Assembly (NCBI RefSeq): GCF_016908975.1
Contig: NZ_JAFBEX010000018.1
Span: 52,257-116,256 of the forward strand
Length of the DNA: 64,000 bases
Direction: 5' to 3'
Origin: Neobacillus cucumis
Lineage (GTDB): Bacteria; Bacillota; Bacilli; Bacillales; Cytobacillaceae
The notes under the pieces were generated by a model. It ran no database searches, was not told the origin of the DNA, and saw nothing but the letters and a program-made list of their open reading frames with translations. Shown in pieces: positions 52,390-61,390 of this stretch. The stretch's first letter is position 1, and every line of letters starts with the position of its first letter. The position numbers and the translations under genes are program-made.

Positions 52390-53514
52390 TTAGTGATGGC
52401 TGCTTACTGTAATTTGATGGATATCGGAAACGATAGATTTAATATTGATGGAATTCCCCCGTTCATTCAATAAAACTACAATAGATGTTTTATCCGTAGG
52501 ATAATACGCATGCATTGTATACCAACCACCTAAAACCCCAACGCTGTAAACATTAGTAATATCATTATAAAGACCCAGCCCATATGTGGACTTGCTTGAA
52601 GGGGTAATAATCTGCTTGAGGATAGCCTTTGAAGTGAGACGACCATTCATTAATGCTTGATCGTACTGAGCTACATCCAAGGCGGTGGAATAAATACTCC
52701 CACATCCAAAAAGTGCATAGGTATTCAGGTACTTTGTCGGTGTGTAGTTATCTCCATTTAGTAAATAACCAACAGAAGTATATGATACAGGATGGTCCGG
52801 GGTAATAAATCCACTGTCCTTCATTGGAACTTTATCAAATATATTTGTTTGAATAAAATTGTTAAGATCCATTCCTGTCACTTTTTCCAGCACATATCCA
52901 AGAACTATGTAATTTGTATCTAAATAATCCCATCTGCTACCCGGCGGGTATTTTAATCCCATTTTTTCAATTTCCTGTATTAATTTTAAAGGCGTGGTAT
53001 CTCCTGGATGCCAACGCAATCTTTGAATACCAGATGTATGTGTTAAAAAATGATAAAGATTTATGTTTTTTCCATCTGGAAATGTTGGTATGTATTTTGA
53101 AATTGGATCTTGAATGTTTAATTTTCCTTGTTCCTGTAGCTTCATTATACTCGTTGCGACAAAGGATTTTGTAATTGAACCGATGGGAAACGTAGTGGAT
53201 GGTTGATTTAAAACTTTTTTATCGATATCCGCATAACCAACGCCTTCATTAAACAAAATGTGGTTGCCTCTCACAATCGCAACTGATCCGCTTAATTTAT
53301 TTTTTTGCAAATAATTCTTCACTTCTTGACGAATTTTCGATTCCTTTTGACTTTCCTTTTTGAGTTTATTATTAATTTTTGCAACTTTTACCGGTTTTTT
53401 CGTAATGGTTATATTCTTATCTATATTGGATCCTCCACATCCTCCTAGTGTGCACACAATCAATAAAGTGATGAACAGGAGCCAAAGATTTTTACAGTTC
53501 ATATACTTCAACAC
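52390..53514 (-). CDS. Beta-lactamase-family serine hydrolase lipoprotein
   Basis: A 374-residue penicillin-binding-protein-like serine hydrolase, lipid-anchored outside the cell (lipobox TLGGC, Cys26). A Lys-rich linker of about 40 residues leads to the class C-like fold, with the SxxK nucleophile Ser113/Lys116 (IGSITKSFVA) and a Tyr-x-Asn-type box in YLDTNYIVLGYVLEKVTG. It acts on D-amino acid peptides, esters or an unknown substrate. The GTG at 53514 follows AAAGGA; an ATG four codons later is an alternative. It is unrelated to the xylose genes and stands alone. Confidence 0.85.
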   Translation of the reverse strand: MLKYMNCKNLWLLFITLLIVCTLGGCGGSNIDKNITITKKPVKVAKINNKLKKESQKESKIRQEVKNYLQKNKLSGSVAIVRGNHILFNEGVGYADIDKKVLNQPSTTFPIGSITKSFVATSIMKLQEQGKLNIQDPISKYIPTFPDGKNINLYHFLTHTSGIQRLRWHPGDTTPLKLIQEIEKMGLKYPPGSRWDYLDTNYIVLGYVLEKVTGMDLNNFIQTNIFDKVPMKDSGFITPDHPVSYTSVGYLLNGDNYTPTKYLNTYALFGCGSIYSTALDVAQYDQALMNGRLTSKAILKQIITPSSKSTYGLGLYNDITNVYSVGVLGGWYTMHAYYPTDKTSIVVLLNERGNSINIKSIVSDIHQITVSSHH

Positions 53515-53822
53515 GTCTTTCCTTTTTAGCTTATTCAGAGTATATCCGGATTTTTTATCATGGTTTCAATCCTTTATCAGTTAAAACTAACCCATTTCTT
53601 TTCAATGTTCAATAACCTGCTAATATTTATGTTTTTAACACAAGTACTGGTCTTAGCATATGAAAATTCAAATAAATCCTTGTCGAATTTTGCTTAACGC
53701 ATGTTTTCCGCTAAATGTTGACGACCCAAACTATTTTACTTGAAAATTTAGGTGCGAAGTTCGAGTACTTAGTATTTGATAAATCTTATTATTTACATCT
53801 CCTATAGAATTTACACCATTCT
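53515..53822. other. Non-coding gap
   Basis: AT-rich sequence with stops in all frames. I see no gene, operator or strong hairpin. Confidence 0.4.
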
Positions 53823-53932
53823 CTACATTTGAAAAATTTTATCTTCTGCTTTGATGCTGTAGTATTCTGCATAGGCATTCACAATCAGGTGATCTAGAAC
53901 CTATATTCCTAGAATCTTACCTGATTCCACCA
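53823..53932 (-). pseudogene. C-terminal scrap of a RadC (JAB1/MPN-domain) protein
   Basis: The minus strand reads VESGKILGI, a stop, then VLDHLIVNAYAEYYSIKAED and a final stop. The LGIEVLDHLIV stretch followed by an aromatic tail is the C-terminus of RadC-like proteins; only about 36 residues remain. Confidence 0.6.
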
Positions 53933-53954
53933 ATCTTCTCGTGACTTCACATGG

Positions 53955-53992
53955 AAAACTCCACCAGTTCTCCTTAGCAACTAGTGGGGTTT
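53955..53992. terminator. Strong hairpin of unclear ownership
   Basis: AAACTCCACCAGT and ACTAGTGGGGTTT pair with few mismatches around a 12-base loop. It lies between relics and may once have ended the radC-like gene's neighbour. Confidence 0.5.
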
Positions 53993-54053
53993 CTATCTTT
54001 CTTCTACAACTACATCAACCGGGATATCCATCTTGTGTAATCACGCCATTCAG

Positions 54054-54191
54054 TTAAACGGCTAATTTACTGTATTCGTCCAACTGATCATTGGTAAGAT
54101 TTTTGATGAAGCGGTCAAAGTCGATTGACTCCATTTCATACCTTTCACAAATCCTTAAATAACTATCATAGGCTTTTTCATACTTGTTCAT
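54054..54191 (-). CDS. 45-residue acidic protein of unknown function
   Basis: ATG 54191 with GAGGGG upstream opens a short frame: MNKYEKAYDSYLRICERYEM, then ESIDFDRFIKNLTNDQLDEY and a final SKLAV. It is rich in charged and aromatic residues and probably all-helical. No family is recognised; small sporulation-type and toxin/antitoxin partner proteins can look like this. The ribosome site, the ATG and the codon choice support a real gene, but its neighbours are relics. Confidence 0.5.
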   Translation of the reverse strand: MNKYEKAYDSYLRICERYEMESIDFDRFIKNLTNDQLDEYSKLAV

Positions 54192-54361
54192 CAACTAGCC
54201 CCCTCAACTGTTATATAACAACTAATTTAATTTATATATAAAATATAACAGAGTTATTTTCCTGTCAATATCTTTTTTAAAAAAATTCTAGAATAACAGA
54301 TATTTCATTTAGTATTTTCCCATCATTGATTGTTGAGTGATTGAAGGGCTATTCTAGTAAA

Positions 54362-54650
54362 TTTTGGACTTAAACAACATCGTTTGCCATTCTTGTTATT
54401 AACGAGCCTGTCTTAAACTCATAAAGATTCTCAAAAGAAAAGGTTTGACCCCTAGTGTATAGTGCCCCACAAATGTCCGCTCCTAAACTCTGGGATGCAC
54501 GACTTGCAAAGATATTGCACTCTACGCCCGCCAACAATCCGAGCTGTTACCAGTACCATCATGAATCCATATGTTCGATTGTATGGAACTCCCGTTTTAC
54601 TACTCCGAGATCGATGATATCTGCCGTGTTGCTTACGTGGAACCCCTGAC
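54362..54650 (-). pseudogene. N-terminal relic of an ABC exporter (fused membrane/ATPase type)
   Basis: The minus strand reads ECNIFASRASQSLGADICGA, then QTFSFENLYEFKTGSLITRM and ANDVV before a stop. This is the region between membrane spans 2 and 3 of bacterial ABC exporters, usually read as ...GADLR..LF.KVQ.FSF...D.F.TSSLITR.TNDV. Upstream sequence is frameshifted and the ATPase part is absent. Confidence 0.65.
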
Positions 54651-54730
54651 TACAGGTTCTACATCTTGCAATTATGCTTGAGTCTTTTTATGACCAATGA
54701 CATTGCTTCAAATGAATTATTTTTGTAAAT

Positions 54731-54752
54731 AAAAATAGAGCCCGAAGGCTCT
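54731..54752 (-). terminator. Small hairpin terminator
   Basis: AGAGCC, loop CGAA, GGCTCT, followed on the minus strand by ATTTTTATTT. It directly follows the broken small gene at 54766-54981. Confidence 0.75.
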
Positions 54753-54765
54753 AATTAATACTGTA

Positions 54766-54981
54766 TTAACGTTGTTTAAAATTTCGGTAAACTGACCCTT
54801 TAACCCCCCGACTCTTCCAACCAGCCGGATAGATTCGACTACTCCAACGCTCGGAAATTCCAAGACCATTTATTCCTCCAAGTTTGGGTGATTGTGGCTG
54901 TAAATATAATGGTTGTACTTAAATTTGGTTATTATATAGCTGCCCGCTCCCCTTTGAATTCACATACCAATACTGGTTCAT
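54766..54981 (-). pseudogene. 71-codon small gene with one in-frame TAA
   Basis: ATG 54981 after GAAGGGAATAGG reads MNQYWYVNSKGSGQLYNNQI, one TAA, then VQPLYLQPQSPKLGGINGLG and ISERWSSRIYPAGWKSRGVK to the stop at 54766. Apart from the single stop it looks like a basic, Gly/Ser/Tyr-rich small protein, and a terminator follows directly. I do not recognise the family. It is probably recently inactivated, unless the stop is read through. Confidence 0.5.
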
Positions 54982-55735
54982 ACGCCTATTCCCTTCATTT
55001 TAAAAACATAATGTTAGACTTAACCTATGTAATATTCCTTTTATGGATGGTTAAATAACTAGGCCCACAAGCCCATATTTTAAAAGAATGAGTGCTTGGC
55101 TTTGTTGATTTATTATCAAGAGCAGCAAAAAAGGCCCCTAAACTTTTTTTATTAAATATTGGTAATATATTCTTCTATCACTCTTTCCATCTCTTAACTT
55201 ATATGACGAGTTTAATGACCAAAAAAATCATATGAAATCGGGTAAAAATAACATTATATAGCGAGTTTAACATGAGTTTTTGATAGTTTAATTGAATAAA
55301 ATGTATATTATATGCTTACTTTATTTCAGGCATAAGTATAGAGCCCCTCTTTAAAATGCTTGGTTAATATTTCCCTTATTTATTAAATTTAGTATTTAGA
55401 CCCAAATGTTTTTAAACAAAAAACATTGTTAGATATTCTAACAGGAATGTGGGTTATCCTCTATATCGCTGCATTTTCAGGTCCTGTTCAAAAGTATTCT
55501 GATTCTGGCTTTAAGTAGGTAAATAAGCCTAAGTTTAATTCTCCAAATTACCTTTTTTTTCATTTATAGTGATTGTTTCATTCTGTATAGATCTTACCAT
55601 TCCAACTGTTTGATCACTCCCCTCTTTCCTTCGAAAATTTTATCAAAAAAACTTTGTTGTCCGGGTATACAAAGATGCAAACTTTCAGTTATAATAAAGA
55701 TGCAAGCGTAAATACTTTTTAATGGAGAGATATAT
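54982..55735. other. Gap of about 750 bases, mostly unexplained
   Basis: The sequence is AT-rich and not coding for most of its length. A plus-strand membrane-like scrap near 55430-55519 reads LTGMWVILYIAAFSGPVQKY before a stop and may be a gene relic. The promoter of the GH43 gene at 55736 should lie in the last 150 bases, but I see no XylR box there. Confidence 0.4.
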
Positions 55736-56728
55736 ATGGTGAAAAACTCAAAACAAGATAAACCTTTAGTAACTCATATTTTTACAGCAGATCCTTCTGC
55801 CCATGTTTTTGAAGGAAAGCTTTATATTTATCCTTCCCATGATATTGAACATACTGGAAAAACTATTGATGATGGTAGTGGTGATCAATATGCGATGGAA
55901 GACTACCATATTTTATCGATGGATGATGAAAACGCACCATGTGTCGACAATGGAGAAGCGCTTCACTTAAGAGATGTTCCATGGGCCAGTAAACAGCTTT
56001 GGGCACCAGATGCTGCTTACAAAAATAACACGTATTATTTATTTTTCCCAGCAAGAGATAAAGATGGTATTTTCCGAATTGGTGTAGCAACAAGCAAGAA
56101 TCCAGCAGGACCTTTCAAAGCTGAGGAAAATTACATACCAGGCAGCTTCAGCATTGACCCAGCAGTGCTAGTAGATGATGATTCAAGGGCCTATGTTTAT
56201 TTCGGAGGACTATGGGGAGGTCAGTTGGAGAAGTGGCAGACAGGAGAATTCCAACCGGATGCCGATGGTCCCGCTCCTACAGAACCAGCTTTAGGACCAA
56301 GAGTAGCGGAACTAAGCGATGATATGCTGACATTTAAAAGTGAACCGAAGGAAATCTCTATTGTAGATGAAAACGGCCATCCAATTCTTGCGAGTGACGA
56401 GGACCGAAGATATTTTGAAGGCCCTTGGGTTCATAAATATAATGGGCTTTACTATCTCTCCTATTCAACGGGGACAACTCATAAAATCGTATATGCGGTA
56501 AGCGAAAACCCACAAGGACCATTTGTATTCAAAGGAACCATTCTTACTCCGGTCATTGGCTGGACTACCCACCATTCGATTGTCCAATTTAAGGACAAGT
56601 GGTATTTGTTCTATCATGATTGCTCTCTATCGGATGGTGTGGACCATAAGCGTTCGGTGAAGTTCACGGAACTAAAATATAACGAAGACGGAACAATTCA
56701 AACCATTGACCCCTATGGTGATAAATAA
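55736..56728 (+). CDS. GH43-family glycosidase (arabinofuranosidase or xylosidase type)
   Basis: A single-domain five-bladed propeller enzyme of 330 residues, inverting mechanism. The general base is Asp19 (TADPSAHVF), the pKa modulator is Asp141 (SIDPAVLVDDD) and the acid is Glu228 (YFEGPWVHKY). It has no signal peptide and no extra C-terminal domain, unlike XynB (9623-11221), so it belongs to another GH43 subfamily. Removing arabinose or xylose from imported oligosaccharides is likely. GGAGAG precedes the ATG and a strong terminator follows. It is isolated, without a visible XylR box. Confidence 0.87.
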   Translation: MVKNSKQDKPLVTHIFTADPSAHVFEGKLYIYPSHDIEHTGKTIDDGSGDQYAMEDYHILSMDDENAPCVDNGEALHLRDVPWASKQLWAPDAAYKNNTYYLFFPARDKDGIFRIGVATSKNPAGPFKAEENYIPGSFSIDPAVLVDDDSRAYVYFGGLWGGQLEKWQTGEFQPDADGPAPTEPALGPRVAELSDDMLTFKSEPKEISIVDENGHPILASDEDRRYFEGPWVHKYNGLYYLSYSTGTTHKIVYAVSENPQGPFVFKGTILTPVIGWTTHHSIVQFKDKWYLFYHDCSLSDGVDHKRSVKFTELKYNEDGTIQTIDPYGDK

Positions 56729-56737
56729 TATGGTGAT

Positions 56738-56772
56738 AGCTGGCTTCCATACATGGAGGTCAGCTTTTTTTG
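56738..56772 (+). terminator. Terminator of the GH43 gene
   Basis: AGCTGGCTTCCAT and ATGGAGGTCAGCT pair around a 2-base centre, followed by TTTTTTTG. Confidence 0.85.
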
Positions 56773-56774
56773 AT

Positions 56775-57130
56775 GAATACATAAAAAGTTTTGAACGGAC
56801 CCATTCGGAATTCTCAAGTCTTTATACTTTTACCACAATATGTTCAGGCATACTTATTATGTTCATCGGTTGATTGGTGGATAGTTTAGGTCAAAGAAAA
56901 ATGATGTAAATGTTAGCCTATTACTTGGTTGTTTTTTAATAGCTTTGTCGCAAATACATGGCTGATGGCGGTTGGTTTCTTTCTAATTCAATTATTTGTC
57001 AAGGAGGCATGACGCTTATTTCTAATACGCTTGTTCCCCAATGGTTTATTCAAAAGCGTGGTCGTGCCCTGAGTTTTATGGCGTTAGGTGGGGTTGCAAG
57101 TGCCGCATCCCAGTTGCTAATGCATGGCTA
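56775..57130 (+). pseudogene. MFS transporter relic
   Basis: The plus strand reads FERTHSEFSSLYTFTTICSG, ILIMFIG, LVDSLGQRKMM and, after stops, GGMTLISNTLVPQWFIQKRG with RALSFMALGGVASAA. The loop ...GxxxDxxGxRK and the PQWFxxKRGxAL segment are those of oxalate/formate- or monocarboxylate-type MFS proteins. Several stops and deletions break it, and the second half is missing. Confidence 0.75.
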
Positions 57131-57204
57131 ATTAAATTAACGAGCCGGCACACTTGATAATATGGTGTGTTGTTAATCGTTTATTTGCACCTCAAATATA
57201 AAGA

Positions 57205-57226
57205 AAACTCGCCGATTGGCGAGTTT
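57205..57226 (-). terminator. Terminator of the xylFGH operon
   Basis: AAACTCGCC and GGCGAGTTT around GATT, followed on the minus strand by TCTTTATA, 11-32 bases after the xylH stop. Confidence 0.75.
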
Positions 57227-57236
57227 ATAGTGAAAC

Positions 57237-58406
57237 TTATTTTTTCTGGTTGGAAATGTCCATCCAAACCGCCAGAATGAGAATCATGCCTTTTACGATG
57301 TATTGCCAGAATGCCTCAATATTCATCATACTCATACCATTGTCGATACTCGTCATAATTAAGGCACCAATGATGGCACCAACGATATTTCCTTTACCAC
57401 CCATTAAGCTTGTACCGCCGATTACACAAGCGGCGATGGCATCCAGTTCATAGGATGAACCTGCATCCGTTGTTGCGGCATTCAGGCGGCTTGTCAGCAG
57501 TACGCCAGCAACCCCGGCTAATGCACCCATTAAAACAAAAACGTATAATATATTGCGTTTAATATTGATTCCTGATAGCGCTGCGGCTTCTACGTTTCCT
57601 CCAATTGCATAGATATAACGCCCAAAAGATGTCTTATTGGAAGTGAACATGAATATTCCCGCTAATACAACAACAATTAACAGTGGAAGTGGTATACCGA
57701 GATAACGATTTAGCATATAAGTCAAGAATAAAATACATACTGAATAGGCTATAATTCTGCCATAATCAATTCCTAATGCAGGATTGATTAATCCCAGTGT
57801 CTGACGTTTAGCTCTTGAACGGGCTTTGGAAAAGAAAAGAAGGACAACACCGATGAAAGCAAGAATCCAACCAACAATATATGGCAAAAAGCTGCTTCCA
57901 ATTTCGCCAAAGCTGTTGCTAAGTCCTGAAATAGTTTGGCCTTTGCTTAGTCCAAGTAAAACGCCACGAAAAATTAACATTCCACCCAAGGTAACGATAA
58001 ACGATGGAACATTGCGATAAGCAGTCCACCAACCTTGCCATAAACCAATGATTGCGCCTGCTACAAGAGCTGCAACAATGGATGCTACAGTATTCCAGCC
58101 CATCCAACCTTGTAGGATTGCTGCAATTCCACCAGTTAAACCGACAATTGACCCGACTGATAAATCAATATGCCCAGCAACAATAACCAATGTCATACCA
58201 ACCGCCAGCACAGAAATCACAGCCATCTGGGTAAATAAGTTTGATAAATTTCGGGATGATAAAAAATCCCCGCCAGTGAAAAATCCGAAGATAATTGCAA
58301 TCACAACAAGAGCAATAATTAATGTATAGGATTGAAGATCAAATTTAAAGCCGACTGACTTTTTAGCTTGTGGTTTTATGTTTGTTGTAGATACTTGACT
58401 GCTCAC
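57237..58406 (-). CDS. xylH: D-xylose ABC transporter permease
   Basis: An inner-membrane channel subunit of the high-affinity xylose importer, about ten spans, 389 residues. It has the RbsC/XylH-family stretches MTLVIVAGHIDLSVGSIVGL, GVPSFIVTLGG-like NVPSFIVTLGGMLIFRGVLL and a C-terminal AIAACVIGGTSLMGGKGNIV. GTG 58406 is the probable start: GGAGGGAG precedes it, and its GTGA overlaps the stop of xylG. An ATG eight codons earlier lies inside xylG. It is the third gene of the operon; its terminator follows at 57226. Confidence 0.93.
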   Translation of the reverse strand: MSSQVSTTNIKPQAKKSVGFKFDLQSYTLIIALVVIAIIFGFFTGGDFLSSRNLSNLFTQMAVISVLAVGMTLVIVAGHIDLSVGSIVGLTGGIAAILQGWMGWNTVASIVAALVAGAIIGLWQGWWTAYRNVPSFIVTLGGMLIFRGVLLGLSKGQTISGLSNSFGEIGSSFLPYIVGWILAFIGVVLLFFSKARSRAKRQTLGLINPALGIDYGRIIAYSVCILFLTYMLNRYLGIPLPLLIVVVLAGIFMFTSNKTSFGRYIYAIGGNVEAAALSGINIKRNILYVFVLMGALAGVAGVLLTSRLNAATTDAGSSYELDAIAACVIGGTSLMGGKGNIVGAIIGALIMTSIDNGMSMMNIEAFWQYIVKGMILILAVWMDISNQKK

Positions 58407-59923
58407 AGTTTTCTCCCTCCAGTGGCACATGCCATGATTTTTTCCTGCGTTGCTTCATTCCTAGTGAACTCACCCTTGATCTCACCTTCAGACATAACGA
58501 GGATACGGTCGGACATTCCAAGCACCTCTGGCAATTCTGAAGAAATAATCACAATTCCTACGCCTTGTTCAGCAAGTTCATTGATGATTTTATAGATTTC
58601 ATATTTTGCACCAACATCAATTCCCCTAGTCGGCTCATCCAAAATTAGAATTTTTGGATTATTTAGGATCCACTTGCTCAAGACAACCTTTTGCTGGTTT
58701 CCGCCGCTTAACTGGCTGACTTTTACCTCGAGATTAGGAGCTTTTAGTTTCATTTTTTTCGTAATCTCTTCAGATCTTTTTACCTCTAATGCATTATCAA
58801 TTACCTTAAATTTAAGCACCTTATTTAGGGCAACCAATGTTGAATTTTTTGCTATACTCATCCCCAACACAAGACCATATCTTTTTCTGTCCTCCGAAAC
58901 ATAGGCTAAACCTGCTTGAATGGCATCGGCTGGTTTTTGAATTTTTTCTTCCTTGCCGTCAATAACAATCCGGCCTTCTTTCTTTCCCTCCAAGCCGCCA
59001 AAAATACTTGTAAAAAGCTCTGTTCGGCCAGCTCCCATTAACCCTGAAATGCCAAGAATTTCACCTTTTTTCAGGTTAAAAGTTGCATTTTTAATAATTG
59101 ATTTCTGTGCATGTTTATCATAAAAGGAATAATGATCGACTTCTAAAACTGCTCCGCCAATTTGACGAGGTTCATATGGAAATAATTCAGTGAGCTCTCT
59201 TCCAACCATTTTCGCAATGATTTTATCTTCTGTCATTTCTTCAATTGGGTATGTACCAATCGTTTGCCCATCACGAAGAATGGTTACATTATCGGCTAAG
59301 TCCATTACTTCACCAAGCTTGTGGGAAATATAGATACAAGTAACACCTTTTGCTTTTAAATCCAGCAATAGTCCTTTCAGGATTTCAACGTCACTTTCTG
59401 TTAACGCAGCTGTCGGTTCATCTAAAATTAAGATGTCTGTATGATGTGTTAATGCTTTCGTAATCTCAATCAGCTGCTGCTTCCCAACAGTTAATTGGTT
59501 TACCTTTGTTTCAGGATTAATATCCAGCCCAATTGCACTAAGCCATTGTTTTGCTTCAGAGTTGATTTTATCCCAATCAATGAATTTTCTTCTCATTAGG
59601 TCATGGCTAAGAAAAATGTTTTCCGCTACTGTCATTTCCCCTACGAGCGCAAGCTCCTGATAAATGATCGATACTCCTGCTTCCTGGGATTCTTTAATGG
59701 ATTTAAAGGAAACTTCATTTCCATTTATCAAAATTTTACCGCTATAGGTTCCACTCGGATAAACCCCGCTTAATATTTTCATTAATGTTGATTTCCCTGC
59801 GCCATTTTCACCACATAGGGCGTGAATTTCTCCTTTGTGTATGGAGAATGTCACGTTATTTAAAGCTTTAACACCGGGAAACTCTTTTGTTATACCTTGC
59901 ATTTGGAGTGCATAAGCTTCCAT
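58403..59923 (-). CDS. xylG: D-xylose ABC transporter ATPase (double domain)
   Basis: A 506-residue tandem ATPase that powers the importer. The first domain has Walker A GENGAGKST (about 38-46), QQLIEITKAL and DEPTAAL. The second has SGLMGAGRTE in place of a canonical P-loop, and an intact signature LSGGNQQKVVLSKW with DEPTRGIDVGAK. This is the normal asymmetry of RbsA/XylG proteins. The ribosome site AGGAGGTCA lies seven bases before the ATG. It lies 164 bases after xylF with a hairpin between (60042-60079), fitting a low ATPase to binding-protein ratio. Confidence 0.94.
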   Translation of the reverse strand: MEAYALQMQGITKEFPGVKALNNVTFSIHKGEIHALCGENGAGKSTLMKILSGVYPSGTYSGKILINGNEVSFKSIKESQEAGVSIIYQELALVGEMTVAENIFLSHDLMRRKFIDWDKINSEAKQWLSAIGLDINPETKVNQLTVGKQQLIEITKALTHHTDILILDEPTAALTESDVEILKGLLLDLKAKGVTCIYISHKLGEVMDLADNVTILRDGQTIGTYPIEEMTEDKIIAKMVGRELTELFPYEPRQIGGAVLEVDHYSFYDKHAQKSIIKNATFNLKKGEILGISGLMGAGRTELFTSIFGGLEGKKEGRIVIDGKEEKIQKPADAIQAGLAYVSEDRKRYGLVLGMSIAKNSTLVALNKVLKFKVIDNALEVKRSEEITKKMKLKAPNLEVKVSQLSGGNQQKVVLSKWILNNPKILILDEPTRGIDVGAKYEIYKIINELAEQGVGIVIISSELPEVLGMSDRILVMSEGEIKGEFTRNEATQEKIMACATGGRKL

Positions 59924-60041
59924 ACATAAATGACCTCCTAAGAAAAGCGCAAACGCCTTTGAGTTGCCCCTATCAATCTAATAAAACTATTATTGCTTTT
60001 GGGACTTGGCGCTGGAGCTAAATTATTATTTAAGTCTTTTA

Positions 60042-60079
60042 AAAGAGAAGATGGGGACTTGGCATCCCACATCCTCTTT
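60042..60079 (-). terminator. Hairpin between xylF and xylG
   Basis: AAAGAGGATGTGGG and CCCATCTTCTCTTT around a 10-base loop, followed on the minus strand by TAAAAGAC. It is a partial terminator within the operon, similar in role to the xylA-xylB hairpin. Confidence 0.65.
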
Positions 60080-60087
60080 AATAGCTG

Positions 60088-61179
60088 CTATTTTTTCGCT
60101 GGACGCTCATTAGCTGGAACGTTTTTGTAAACTTCATCGTAGGTATGGAATCCATCTTTAACAATCGTATCCATGACGTTGTCTTTAGTTACCGCGATTG
60201 GAGTTAGCATGATGTATGGAACATCCACCTTACCATTGTTGATTGTACTGTCTCCAGTAACTTTTTCACCTTTAGCAAGTTGAACAGCTACATCCGCACT
60301 TTTTGTTGCGAGTAATTGGATTGGCTTGTAAACAGTCATTGTTTGTGTGCCTTCAACAATATGTTGTACAGCATCCAAGTCAGCATCTTGTCCAGAAACC
60401 GCAACTTTTCCATCTAAATGTTGTTCTGCTAACGCTTGAATTGTACCACTAGCTGTGCTGTCATTTGATGCTACAATTGCATCAACTTTATTGTGATTAG
60501 CCGTCAAACCATTTTCAATGAGTTTCATAGCTTCATTAGCATCCCAGTTTTTAGCCCACTGGTCACCAACAACTTTAATATCACCTTTATCAATTAGAGG
60601 CTTAAGAACATTCATTTGGCCTTGTCTAAACAGTTTCGCATTATTATCAGTTGGAGAACCGCCCAATAAGAAGTAATTGCCTTTTGGTACTTGTTTTACT
60701 ATAGCTTCAGCTTGCATTTCCCCTACTTTAACATTATCGAATGAAACATAAGCATCAACATCGGCATTGTTGATTAAGCGGTCATATGCTACAACCGGAA
60801 TACCTTGTTTTTTAGCTTGCTCTACAACTGGTGAAAGAGAATCAGAGTTAACTGAAATAATAACAAGGGCGTTAATTCCTTGTGAAAGCATATTTTGGAT
60901 CTGTGATAATTGTTTCGCTGCATCACCATCCGCCGACTGCACTAAAACATCAGCACCTTGTTTTTTTGCTTCTTTTACAAAGATATCCCTGTCATGCTGC
61001 CATCTTTCCAGTGTTAAATCTCCTACAGATAAACCAATTTTAAGTTTGCCGCTTTTTCCTCCCGTACTGTTACCGCTTGCATTCTTGCTAACATCCTGCC
61101 CACCAGCACTACAGGCAGCTAGCATAACTACTAGAAATACTACTAGGAAACTACTGAGAAAGCCTTTCCACTTTTTCAT
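60088..61179 (-). CDS. xylF: D-xylose-binding lipoprotein
   Basis: The extracellular binding protein of the xylose importer, 363 residues, lipid-anchored at Cys23 (MLAAC). The XylF landmarks read KIGLSVGDLTLERWQHDRDI, then VVAYDRLINNADVDAYVSFD, LLGGSPTDNNAKLFRQGQMN, VASNDSTASGTIQALAEQ and VSGQDADLDAVQHIVEGTQT. The residues that hold xylose (Arg and Asp in ERWQ-D, Asn/Asp in YDRL and the DAD loop) are in place. The promoter at 61220-61248 overlaps a XylR box, and the 54-bp module shared with the Opp-type operon lies further upstream. It leads xylF-xylG-xylH. Confidence 0.96.
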   Translation of the reverse strand: MKKWKGFLSSFLVVFLVVMLAACSAGGQDVSKNASGNSTGGKSGKLKIGLSVGDLTLERWQHDRDIFVKEAKKQGADVLVQSADGDAAKQLSQIQNMLSQGINALVIISVNSDSLSPVVEQAKKQGIPVVAYDRLINNADVDAYVSFDNVKVGEMQAEAIVKQVPKGNYFLLGGSPTDNNAKLFRQGQMNVLKPLIDKGDIKVVGDQWAKNWDANEAMKLIENGLTANHNKVDAIVASNDSTASGTIQALAEQHLDGKVAVSGQDADLDAVQHIVEGTQTMTVYKPIQLLATKSADVAVQLAKGEKVTGDSTINNGKVDVPYIMLTPIAVTKDNVMDTIVKDGFHTYDEVYKNVPANERPAKK

Positions 61180-61219
61180 TTAATTACCCCCTAAATTTTT
61201 TTGATTATTAACAATTATT

Positions 61220-61264
61220 AATTTACTATAAATCAATTCGTTTGTCCACTAGATAAACTAAGTT
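61220..61264 (-). promoter_or_regulatory. xylF promoter and XylR operator
   Basis: On the minus strand TGGACA (61248-61243), 17 bases, TAAATT (61225-61220). The operator AATTCGTTTGT-N7-ATAAACTAAGTT (61235-61264) covers the -35 box, the same design as for xylA and the oxidative operon. Confidence 0.8.
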
Positions 61265-61390
61265 TTTTGAATTTAGAATGACCATTTGTCATTAAATTCT
61301 GATCGTTTTCTTTTTCAACCATGTACTCCCCCTTCAGGCATTTTTAGAAGATTTTATGTATAAATAAATTTTAACATTTAAAGTTTTTAT

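Noticed and set aside
54455..54649. 64-residue plus-strand frame
   Set aside because: The minus strand holds the ABC exporter relic; the plus frame has no ribosome site.
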